DNA from: Akkermansia muciniphila | GTDB lineage: Bacteria > Verrucomicrobiota > Verrucomicrobiia > Verrucomicrobiales > Akkermansiaceae | Assembly (NCBI GenBank): GCA_945862285.1 | Contig: CAMAYN010000012.1 | Location: forward strand, 1 to 39,476 | Reading direction: 5' to 3' | Length of the DNA stretch: 39,476 nucleotides | In this document: positions 32,718-39,476 of the stretch, piece by piece | Numbering within the stretch: position 1 is the stretch's first letter | How the letters are laid out: each line of letters starts with the position of its first letter | Position numbers and translations under genes: made by a program | The notes under the pieces: generated by a model | Databases searched by the model: none | What the model saw: the letters and a program-made list of their open reading frames with translations, nothing else | What the model was told of the DNA's origin: nothing

Positions 32718-34211
32718 TTACTGTGGAATGGGATCCGTACGGCGAATGATTGTCTTTCCTTCCCAAATGGCCGTGTCAGTTTTTTCATCGTAAGTGAGAA
32801 TGCGAGAAGCACTCCGCGGCACCAGTGGAAGATCGGGTTGCGGCAACCATCGTTTGTGCTCTGCAATAACGGAGGCATGTTCAGGTTGTGCCGCTAGGTT
32901 GTGCCATTCGTGTGGATCGGCTATCATATCATAAAGCTCTTCACTGCCGTCGGCATAGCGAATGTAGCGCCAACGTTCACTCCGAATACCGTGGTTGCCT
33001 TGATTATGGCTGGTAATCGCGGGTCGATCCCGTTTCGTGGCGGCTTCTTTTAGTTGGGGAACGAGGCTCAGGCCTTCGAGATCTTTGTTCGCTGGTAGCC
33101 CTGTGAGATCGATGAGTGTTGGGTAAATATCTAACAATTCCGCAGGTTGCAAGCAGCGTTGACCATTTTTTATACCTGGACCAGCAAAGATGAGGGGAAC
33201 CTTTGTGCTACGATCCCACAAAGTGTTTTTCCCACTGATCCCTTTTTCGCCGAGATGCCAACCATGATCTCCCCAGACGATCACGATGGTATTTTCCACT
33301 AAACCAGCTTCATCCAGCGCGCTGAGGAGTCGTCCCACTTGCGCATCGACAAAACTGGTGCTGGCAAGGTAACTGCGAACGAGTTTGCGCCATTGATGGT
33401 TTTCTTTCAACCATGTCAAACGCGGTTCTGGTAGAGACCAGTGCAGATACCAAGAAAAACGCGGTGTATCATCGCGATCAGTATTCAAGATTTTGGGGAG
33501 AACTGTGTCGTCATCGGGATAGAGGTCAAACCATTTTTGTGTCGCGTAGCAAGGAACATGGGGTAAAGAAAATCCTGCAGCGATGAAAAACGGCTGTTCT
33601 TTCGGAGCGGATTTTATCTGCTCCGTTGCCCATGTCGCAATCTTGTAGTCTCCCTTGGCGGTATCATCATTATCGGGCGGCCACACGCCCCAATCAACCA
33701 AACGATGATTTCCCATCGGTGTCTCACCGGCGATCTTTTGCGGTGGCATACTTGTGTCGGCACCCAAGGAAGCCGTCACTTGGAATTCCTTATCCGAATT
33801 TTTTCCTCCACCAGCCGCAGTCCCAGTATGGAAAATTTTCCCCGCAGCACATGTCCAGTATCCTTGGTCCGCAAAATACTGAGGCAAGGAATCCGCATTT
33901 TGCAACAAAGGCAACTGACGCGGAGCAGGCGATAGTCCATAGATCCCTGTTGAAGTGGGACGACGCCCAAACAATAGACTTGCCCGAGATGGATTACAAA
34001 TCGGCGACTGGCAGTGCGCATTGAGAAATGTGGTGCCGCGTGCCGCAAGTTTGTCCAAATGTGGTGTTTTCGACAAGGGATGTCCACCCATATGTCCAAT
34101 CCAATCGTTCTGATCATCGATCGCTATGAACAAAATATTCGGCTGTTTCTTCTCGGCAGCCATAACATGCAGCAGAGAAATAGATAAAAAGAATACCTGA
34201 CACATTTTCAT
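32718..34211 (-). CDS. type I sulfatase (iduronate-2-sulfatase-like)
   Basis: 497-aa exported enzyme. The signal peptide (MKMCQVFFLSISLLHVMAA) is followed by P-N-I-L-F-I-A-I-D-D (metal-binding D32-D33). The formylglycine site C-N-P-S-R-A-S has Cys72, and the H-G-W-H-L-G-E-K block and D-R-S-T-K-V-P complete the fold. Cys-type sulfatases need the formylglycine-generating enzyme. The family removes sulfate from glycans. With GH78 and the SASA esterase it suggests degradation of sulfated polysaccharide. The frame is open to 34232; starts at 34211 or 34205 fit the signal peptide. Confidence 0.9.
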   Translation of the reverse strand: MKMCQVFFLSISLLHVMAAEKKQPNILFIAIDDQNDWIGHMGGHPLSKTPHLDKLAARGTTFLNAHCQSPICNPSRASLLFGRRPTSTGIYGLSPAPRQLPLLQNADSLPQYFADQGYWTCAAGKIFHTGTAAGGGKNSDKEFQVTASLGADTSMPPQKIAGETPMGNHRLVDWGVWPPDNDDTAKGDYKIATWATEQIKSAPKEQPFFIAAGFSLPHVPCYATQKWFDLYPDDDTVLPKILNTDRDDTPRFSWYLHWSLPEPRLTWLKENHQWRKLVRSYLASTSFVDAQVGRLLSALDEAGLVENTIVIVWGDHGWHLGEKGISGKNTLWDRSTKVPLIFAGPGIKNGQRCLQPAELLDIYPTLIDLTGLPANKDLEGLSLVPQLKEAATKRDRPAITSHNQGNHGIRSERWRYIRYADGSEELYDMIADPHEWHNLAAQPEHASVIAEHKRWLPQPDLPLVPRSASRILTYDEKTDTAIWEGKTIIRRTDPIPQ

Positions 34212-34413
34212 AACCACACCAAAATCAATCAAAACACGAACGTCAATAGAAAATGTTCATGAGAACAAATTTTCACGAAAAATGGCGCATTTCCGCGACA
34301 CTTTTTGCCGCAGCTACGAATTTTTAAAGCGGAAACAGGAGTGTGCGATGTATTTACATTTTTTCATTGCCTTCCATGATTGGTTTGATAAATTTCTGGG
34401 CACATAAAATTTT

Positions 34414-35109
34414 ATGATGAAAAAAACCTTTTTAAGTAGAGAAAAATCTCATCCGCGCAGCCGTGGTTTTACCTTGGTAGAGTTGCTCGTTGTGATTTCT
34501 ATTATCGTCATTTTGTTGTCCGCTGGTGCACTGGGCGTAAGAAATCTCACAAGCGGAAAAGGCACTGCCGCTGCGGTATCGAACTGCGAAGCAATTTTTT
34601 CCGAAGCTCGCACCACAGCGGTAGGTATCGGCACCAATACTCGTGTTTTGATCGACGTTAATGATCCTACTGATCGCGGTAGCTATTTACGTAAGCTCGT
34701 AGTGGCCGTAGAGGGCATAGACCCTACCACAAATCGCCCAAATGGTCAGTGGTCGATGTCAAGCAGGGGTTACATTCTGCCAGACAATGTCTATTTTAGC
34801 AAAACGTATAGCGTTGCATCAGGAGCAAATAATCTCACAGAAAGCACCGTTCGCTTTACGAATCTCGCAGCCAATAACGAAGCTAACAATCGTAGATACT
34901 TAGCCTACGAATTTAACGGCCAAGGAATTTGCCGCACGCCGGGTGCGAAATTTATCATCGGCAGTGGCACTCGCCAAGGTAGCCAAGAGCCGCAAACGCA
35001 AGGAAAAACCTTAGATTTCGGCGGTTTTGCCATTTGGACAAACGGCTCCACATCCACACTGCGCTCGCCCACACAAATGGGCTTACCAGCCACTGTGAAA
35101 AATTTTTAA
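34414..35109 (+). CDS. pilin-like protein with prepilin N-terminus (Verru_Chthon cassette-type, D-like)
   Basis: 231-aa protein. The prepilin site R-G/F-T-L-V-E-L-L-V-V-I has Gly-1, Phe+1 and Glu+5, followed by a hydrophobic helix. The rest is a hydrophilic beta-rich head. It is the first of three adjacent genes with the same motif; gaps are 21 and 40 bp, so one operon. Verrucomicrobia carry such cassettes (TIGR02596-02600 families); I assign D by size and position only. The role may be a type II secretion-like or type IV pilus-like filament. Confidence 0.75.
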   Translation: MMKKTFLSREKSHPRSRGFTLVELLVVISIIVILLSAGALGVRNLTSGKGTAAAVSNCEAIFSEARTTAVGIGTNTRVLIDVNDPTDRGSYLRKLVVAVEGIDPTTNRPNGQWSMSSRGYILPDNVYFSKTYSVASGANNLTESTVRFTNLAANNEANNRRYLAYEFNGQGICRTPGAKFIIGSGTRQGSQEPQTQGKTLDFGGFAIWTNGSTSTLRSPTQMGLPATVKNF

Positions 35110-35130
35110 TTCTCACCTTTTAATTAACTA

Positions 35131-35859
35131 ATGAGACAACATCTGAAAAATAAAAAATCCGGTTTCACTCTCATGGAAACCGTCATAGCCATTGGTGTCC
35201 TAGCCGTCATGCTTACCGCATTCATGGGCGTTTTTGCTCCAGCAGCAAAAGGAATTCGCCGTGCGATCAACGTGCAAGAAGCAGACCGCTTAACTTCTGC
35301 ATTGGAAAAAGAACTAGCCACATTCCGCGTCGGCGACACCAAATCTGGTGCTGGCAATACCGCTTTTAATAAAGCTTATTCATGGATTCAAAACTCCCAT
35401 CAACCAAACTCTGTGATCATTTGCTACCAATACCGTGGCAACCCCAGCAGCTTACGTCCCGATGGCTCGATGACTCCCTATGTGGCTATTAATGGAACAC
35501 CTGGCAAAGAATACGTAGTGCAACCAATGTTTCGTCTGCGCTCTGACCCTCTTCTTAGTGCCGACTTAGCAGCGCGTGAAGGCCGCGTGTTTTTTGTTCG
35601 CATGACACAACTTACCATGACCAATAATGGCCTCGTGCTGGGAAATCCTGGGCAAATTGCTAATCCTCCAGCGTTACCAAATACCACAGCACTTACCGGA
35701 CAAGGAGCCGATGGCTACAATGACGCTACGATTCCTTTCGTTGCCGAATTTTTTGAAATTCCCACTAGCGATCCAAATTTCATTAAAGCAGGCGGCGGGC
35801 TAAATCCGCAAAACATCACTGTGCCATTATTCTCACGCAACCTCGCCGTTCGCCGCTAA
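35131..35859 (+). CDS. pilin-like protein (Verru_Chthon cassette-type, B-like)
   Basis: 242-aa protein. It has a prepilin motif S-G/F-T-L-M-E-T-V-I-A-I (Glu+5 present) and a hydrophobic helix to about residue 34. The globular domain has the segment R-A-I-N-V-Q-E-A-D-R-L-T and several Asn/Pro-rich loops. It is the second gene of the three-gene operon. The letter assignment (B) is tentative. Confidence 0.72.
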   Translation: MRQHLKNKKSGFTLMETVIAIGVLAVMLTAFMGVFAPAAKGIRRAINVQEADRLTSALEKELATFRVGDTKSGAGNTAFNKAYSWIQNSHQPNSVIICYQYRGNPSSLRPDGSMTPYVAINGTPGKEYVVQPMFRLRSDPLLSADLAAREGRVFFVRMTQLTMTNNGLVLGNPGQIANPPALPNTTALTGQGADGYNDATIPFVAEFFEIPTSDPNFIKAGGGLNPQNITVPLFSRNLAVRR

Positions 35860-35899
35860 TCAAAGTTCGCTGCAATCGCCAAGTTACACAAAAAGTATC

Positions 35900-36865
35900 A
35901 TGAAAATCCCAAAAACTCATCTTCCCAAACGCAACGGCTTCACCCTTGTGGAGTTGCTAGTCGCTATGTCCATTGCCGTTATCATCATGGGTATCCTCGT
36001 CGGCATCACCAATGTCGCCATGGGTGCTTGGACGCGCGGCAGAGCAGAAGTGCGGGCAGCTCGCCAAGCAAAATCCATGGTCGAGGCCATGGCAAAAGAC
36101 CTCGAAACATTCGTCGTTCGCTCTGGAAATAACTTCGAATGGCTCTACGCAAAAACCGAAGCTACCCTTCCAGGCGGCGATAATGCTCGCAGTAGCAACG
36201 CCTGTGAATTGATTTGCTTTAGTGCCGCGACAGATCGCTACAAAGGCGGTGCTGGCACAACTACTGATCTAGGTGGCGATATTTGCACGGCTTCCTACAA
36301 ATTAGCCTACCAAGACCCCATTGCTGCCCAGCAAAATAACGACTCTGCCTTTGTCTTCTATCGGCAACTGCTCGACCCACGTCCTACCTTTGACAATGTT
36401 TTAGGCAAAACCGATTTACGCCAGGCATTTACCACAGCCGCAGGCGCGAACCGATTCGAAAACCGCACCACGGCAGACCAAAATACCGCCATGTACAATT
36501 TTGTTTGCGAAAATATTTACCAGTACTCCATCACCTTCCGCGTGGATGTCTCTCGCACTGTGGGCAATGTGACGACGATTATTCCTGTGCGTGTCACATT
36601 AGGGCAAAACGGCCAAGCTACCGCCACAGAATTTCGAGTTTATGGAGACCGCATAGTTACCGATGCGAAAGTAGGGTCATTAAATGTCACAGCCGCAGAA
36701 CTAGCAGCAGGACGACTTTCCGGCGTGGAGATCGCATTAACAGTGATTTCTGATAAAGGTTTCGAACAAATGAAAAAGCGCAATATGAGCGATGCAGAAC
36801 GCGCCAAATTTCTTGCTCAAAATTCTTTCCAATACTCGAAACTCATTGAAGTTCCCGGTATGTAA
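35900..36865 (+). CDS. pilin-like protein (Verru_Chthon cassette-type, C-like)
   Basis: 321-aa protein with prepilin motif N-G/F-T-L-V-E-L-L-V-A-M and a hydrophobic N-terminal helix. The larger head (to about residue 300) is rich in Thr, Ala and Asn. Third and last gene of the operon. The large A protein expected in a full cassette does not follow; the next gene is sbcD on the opposite strand. Confidence 0.72.
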   Translation: MKIPKTHLPKRNGFTLVELLVAMSIAVIIMGILVGITNVAMGAWTRGRAEVRAARQAKSMVEAMAKDLETFVVRSGNNFEWLYAKTEATLPGGDNARSSNACELICFSAATDRYKGGAGTTTDLGGDICTASYKLAYQDPIAAQQNNDSAFVFYRQLLDPRPTFDNVLGKTDLRQAFTTAAGANRFENRTTADQNTAMYNFVCENIYQYSITFRVDVSRTVGNVTTIIPVRVTLGQNGQATATEFRVYGDRIVTDAKVGSLNVTAAELAAGRLSGVEIALTVISDKGFEQMKKRNMSDAERAKFLAQNSFQYSKLIEVPGM

Positions 36866-36879
36866 TGACATTGCCGCGC

Positions 36880-36897
36880 AATCCTAACTCTAGGATT
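36880..36897. terminator. hairpin between convergent pilin and sbcD genes
   Basis: Stem AATCCTA/TAGGATT with a 4-nt loop, extendable by flanking GC/GC. It sits in the 42-bp gap between convergent stops and probably serves both sides, although neither side has a T run. Confidence 0.5.
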
Positions 36898-36907
36898 TGC
36901 TTGCGCT

Positions 36908-38137
36908 TCACGAACCATGCTGCTCTAACATTTGCAGAAACAATCGCCGCAATACTTCGGTTTGTTGATCATCTAACAATGTCGTCTGTGCAAGCCTACG
37001 CTCAAACATCCATCGCGGATCTCCCAACGTATCGAAGCTCCCTACCCGTGTATTTGCATCGTCGTGCGCACCTTCACTCAGGGTTCGCGCCATAGGGAGA
37101 ATCCGTAAAACCTCAAATGCCTTGCCCTCCCCCATCCACTCTGCTCCCTTTGCAAGGTCATCCATGGCTTGACGGAGCTCCACATCCGTACACGGAAGAT
37201 TCAATTGAATCTCGATCCATGCAGGAAGTCTCGATGATCGCTGTTCTAACGCCTCATTGATCTGCTTCATCCAACAAAGTGCGTCCACCACGGATGACTC
37301 TATACGGATCAACCTACGAAAATCAGGAATCACCATTCCTTCATTCCGCTTCAATCCATCCTCCGTAATCTCCACTAATCGGATTTCTTTCCGATCATTC
37401 GCCTCGCTAAAACTCAACGGAATGGGTGAACCGCTGTAACGTATATGAGATCGTCCCCCACAGTGCTGTGGTCGATGTAGATGCCCTAACGCAATGTAAC
37501 AAAATCCTTCCGGAAACCTGCTCACAGGAAGTGCTCCTAGACCTCCGATGTGAATCTCGCGCTCACTTTGACTTTTCTCAGACCCCATCACCGTAAGATG
37601 CCCCATCGCCAATAATGGCAACGGCGATTCACGGCAATACCTCTCATAAACACTCGCGATTCCATCATTCAGCTCTTGCTGAATCTCGGCAATGCTTTGC
37701 CCTGATACACCCATCCGCAAATCGCCATCGCGCAAAAACGGAACGGCGGCCACATACGCCTGCGGACTCTCTTCATTTGGCAAGGCCAGCAAATACGGCT
37801 CTGCGGGAACTTTCCCTACCACATGAATGTCCATCCCACCTAACAATTCACGAGGCGCTTCTAGCAAAGCAGGCGAATCATGATTCCCGGCAATGATGAT
37901 CACCCGGCAATGAGATATCTGCCGTAAGCGCGAAAGAAATCCATAGTATTGCGCCAGCGCCCGCTGCGGTGGATTCGCTGAATCAAACAAATCACCGCAC
38001 ATCAACAATGCATCAACTTGTTCATCGACAATTCGATCTAACAAAAAATCAAAAAGTAAACCATGCTCCTCATCCCGATCCCTTTCATCCAAGGTTTTCC
38101 CCAAATGCCAATCCGCCGTATGAAGAATGCGCAGCAT
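36908..38137 (-). CDS. sbcD: exonuclease subunit SbcD
   Basis: 409-aa Mre11-type phosphoesterase that acts with SbcC on DNA hairpins and ends. Metal motifs: H-T-A-D-W-H-L-G-K, M-C-G-D-L-F-D-S, A-G-N-H-D-S-P, M-G-H-L-T-V and A-L-G-H-L-H-R. Downstream on this strand lies the pilin operon in the opposite direction, so sbcC is not adjacent as it usually is. Upstream is an unrelated secreted protein gene (20 bp gap). Confidence 0.93.
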   Translation of the reverse strand: MLRILHTADWHLGKTLDERDRDEEHGLLFDFLLDRIVDEQVDALLMCGDLFDSANPPQRALAQYYGFLSRLRQISHCRVIIIAGNHDSPALLEAPRELLGGMDIHVVGKVPAEPYLLALPNEESPQAYVAAVPFLRDGDLRMGVSGQSIAEIQQELNDGIASVYERYCRESPLPLLAMGHLTVMGSEKSQSEREIHIGGLGALPVSRFPEGFCYIALGHLHRPQHCGGRSHIRYSGSPIPLSFSEANDRKEIRLVEITEDGLKRNEGMVIPDFRRLIRIESSVVDALCWMKQINEALEQRSSRLPAWIEIQLNLPCTDVELRQAMDDLAKGAEWMGEGKAFEVLRILPMARTLSEGAHDDANTRVGSFDTLGDPRWMFERRLAQTTLLDDQQTEVLRRLFLQMLEQHGS

Positions 38138-38157
38138 AGCTCTACATGATCTGCATC

Positions 38158-39069
38158 TTATCGCCCATTTTGCTGAGGAAAGGCTGTTTGATTCGGGTTT
38201 TGTGCATCCGTGCGCTGCTTGGTGATGTATTCAATGTAACGTTGACGAGCGAGAATATCTTGGCTCGATGCAGGTGCCGTAATACCGCCCGTGGGTGCTG
38301 CCGATTTTACGGCTTGTGAACCATATTTTTTCCACGGGCCAAACGGCACTTGATTATCCTCCAAAAAGCGCCAATGCACCACATGAGAATTCGGGATCCC
38401 CAAATAGTCACGCACCGCTGGCGATAAATCAATGCCGGCCCCCTTGTTGCTCGTGTTCACGGGGCGTTTGTCGCCAAAAACATACTGCCAATCATCCACC
38501 ACAAAAGGTCCAACGTCCTCCCACTGCGCATAACAAGAACGATTATTGCTGTAAACTTGCACCCATCGGCCTTTTAACGCGCTGTCACTCTCATCGCGAT
38601 TGACCCGATGAAACCACGGAATCACACGACTCGCTTCAGGTCTATGCCCATTCCGCATCTTATCGTTGTACGGCAAAGCCACATAAAAGGGATTTAACTT
38701 GGGAATAAACTTTTTAGGGCGAAACTCATTCGTCGCAAACGAAATAACCCGCTGTTCCGCATTCGGATCATCGAAACCGCCAAAGTTCGACTTCCAATTC
38801 CGATCCCACGACGATACATCGTTCGGTGTGGGATTATTCTGCGTAGGCGTTTCCCCGATCCAAAAACAAGTGGAAATGATGTGCAACTTCCATGGATATA
38901 AACTTCGCAGACGAGGTGTGGGTTGCGGCGCAGGAGCGTTTACAACACGCGTAGAAGATGGCACAACCACATTCGGTGTCACCTGAGCACAAGCCTGATG
39001 AGCCGCATAAAAAATCATCATAGCCAAAATCGGCCACTTGTTAAATTGATGTGAACGGGGATGAGTCAT
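38158..39069 (-). CDS. conserved secreted protein of unknown function
   Basis: 303-aa exported protein. The N-terminus has a hydrophobic signal (about 11-28, ending A-C-A-Q), followed by a Pro-rich linker. The body has recurring Trp-rich motifs: S-T-C-F-W-I-G-E-T-P, then N-P-F-Y-V-A-L-P-Y-N-D, C-Y-A-Q-W-E-D-V-G-P-F, and D-L-S-P-A-V-R-D-Y-L-G. The last block resembles the end of RlpA/expansin-type double-psi barrels (the D-x-S-x-x-A pattern), so a peptidoglycan or polysaccharide-binding fold is possible but unproven. The tail is low-complexity Gln/Asn. Confidence 0.65.
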   Translation of the reverse strand: MTHPRSHQFNKWPILAMMIFYAAHQACAQVTPNVVVPSSTRVVNAPAPQPTPRLRSLYPWKLHIISTCFWIGETPTQNNPTPNDVSSWDRNWKSNFGGFDDPNAEQRVISFATNEFRPKKFIPKLNPFYVALPYNDKMRNGHRPEASRVIPWFHRVNRDESDSALKGRWVQVYSNNRSCYAQWEDVGPFVVDDWQYVFGDKRPVNTSNKGAGIDLSPAVRDYLGIPNSHVVHWRFLEDNQVPFGPWKKYGSQAVKSAAPTGGITAPASSQDILARQRYIEYITKQRTDAQNPNQTAFPQQNGR

Positions 39070-39210
39070 CGGCTAGAATCCATTTCGCAAATGTCAACTT
39101 ACAGCGCAGGCTGCCGGCATCGTACAACATTACCTTTTATCATGGCCACGACTTTAGTGGTATCGCGCTAATGCGCAAGAGCTTTTTTCTGTTGGCAGGC
39201 AACACGACGA

Positions 39211-39357
39211 TTATTCATTAACGAGAAGATACTTCATTGCCCGGTAGGTTTGCAGTCGCTTACGATACATGGAAATCGTAAGCCCGAGGTCGTCTTCTAC
39301 GTAATCGTAAATCTTAGATTCATTCTTGGGGGTGCAAGTAATTTTGTGTAAATGCAT
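39211..39357 (-). CDS. 48-aa ORF downstream of the transposase
   Basis: ATG at 39357, TAA at 39211-39213, starting 17 bp after the transposase stop. The product (MHLHKITCTPKNESKIYDYV and onward) is mixed charged/hydrophobic, with a helix-turn-helix-like stretch: I-Y-D-Y-V, then D-D-L-G-L-T-I-S, then M-Y-R-K-R-L-Q. It is not recognised. It may be a passenger gene, an IS accessory protein or a chance ORF; the regular amino-acid pattern suggests coding. The 141 bp from it to 39070 show no further gene and should contain the promoter of the secreted protein gene and the outer end of the insertion sequence. Confidence 0.4.
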   Translation of the reverse strand: MHLHKITCTPKNESKIYDYVEDDLGLTISMYRKRLQTYRAMKYLLVNE

Positions 39358-39374
39358 TTGTGATGAAGGAAAGG

Positions 39375-39476
39375 TTATTTGTTATGATTCTTAGATTGGT
39401 TAGGGATGCGGTCTGCGAATTCGATGGTGAAGTAGCTCAGGGCACTGGGCCAGTTGGTGATGGTTTGGGTCCATTT
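39375..39476 (-). mobile_element. C-terminal end of an IS256/Mutator-type transposase, cut by the window edge
   Basis: The frame is open from the right edge to a TAA at 39375-39377. The 33 visible residues contain K-W-T-Q-T-I-T-N-W-P-S-A-L-S-Y-F-T, then I-E-F-A-D-R-I-P, which match the conserved end of IS256-family transposases (W...NW..aL..f.I.F.dR). The rest lies beyond the window, so completeness and inverted repeats cannot be judged. Confidence 0.6.

Noticed and set aside
39160-39195. Possible terminator GCGC-TAAT-GCGC followed by T run
   Set aside because: The stem is only 4-5 bp and no plus-strand gene ends there.

Overview
The window looks like chromosomal DNA of a Verrucomicrobia-type (PVC superphylum) Gram-negative bacterium. 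The evidence is the gene content: a PVC-type haem/cytochrome c dehydrogenase, two PEP-CTERM proteins, three prepilin-motif genes resembling the Verru_Chthon cassette, a type I sulfatase, a sialate-esterase-type hydrolase, an LptD-like outer-membrane protein and a GH78 rhamnosidase. Clear Shine-Dalgarno sites are scarce, so several starts were chosen from signal peptides, family N-termini or stop/start overlaps.

Layout. 1-5.7 kb: 5' part of a GH78 alpha-L-rhamnosidase, TsaC/Sua5, an LptD-like protein and a NahK-like sugar kinase. 5.8-12.3 kb: PVC cytochrome protein, fatty-acid-hydroxylase-family membrane protein, class A penicillin-binding protein, unknown single-pass membrane protein. 12.5-15.7 kb: two paralogous PEP-CTERM genes in opposite orientation, flanking REP-like hairpins, a degenerate tandem array with a 43-bp period, and an unknown 240-aa gene. 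15.8-18.9 kb: unknown envelope protein, M48 protease, SASA-family esterase. 19.25-25.27 kb: one long minus-strand cluster, described below. 25.5-28.7 kb: tRNA-Thr, rnhB-yraN, small membrane protein, thyA-folA, initiator tRNA. 28.8-34.2 kb: alkaline phosphatase, phosphodiester glycosidase, MscS-like channel, sulfatase. 34.4-39.5 kb: three pilin-like genes, sbcD, a secreted protein of unknown role, and the tail of an IS256-type transposase followed by a tiny ORF.

The most interesting locus is 19253-25269. In transcription order it encodes: a small exported peptide with eight cysteines in CKGKDG hexads; a terminator-like hairpin; a DoxX membrane protein; an ECF sigma factor; a zinc-finger anti-sigma factor; a DUF692 (MNIO) enzyme; its DUF2063 partner; a tiny DUF4266-like Cys-rich lipoprotein; an outer-membrane beta-barrel; and a thioredoxin-fold secreted protein. 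This matches the logic of bufferin/HvfA/Gig-type modified metal-binding peptide (RiPP) systems. The precursor motif is not the classic EGKCG, the sigma/anti-sigma pair lies inside the cluster, and an outer-membrane module is appended. I infer a metal-stress or metal-acquisition peptide system; this is not proven by sequence alone.

The second notable item is non-coding: the 43-bp-period array at about 13.78-14.08 kb, with a conserved ACACACGTCG block and a second block around CTTWCC. Its period is not a multiple of three and it does not look like CRISPR.
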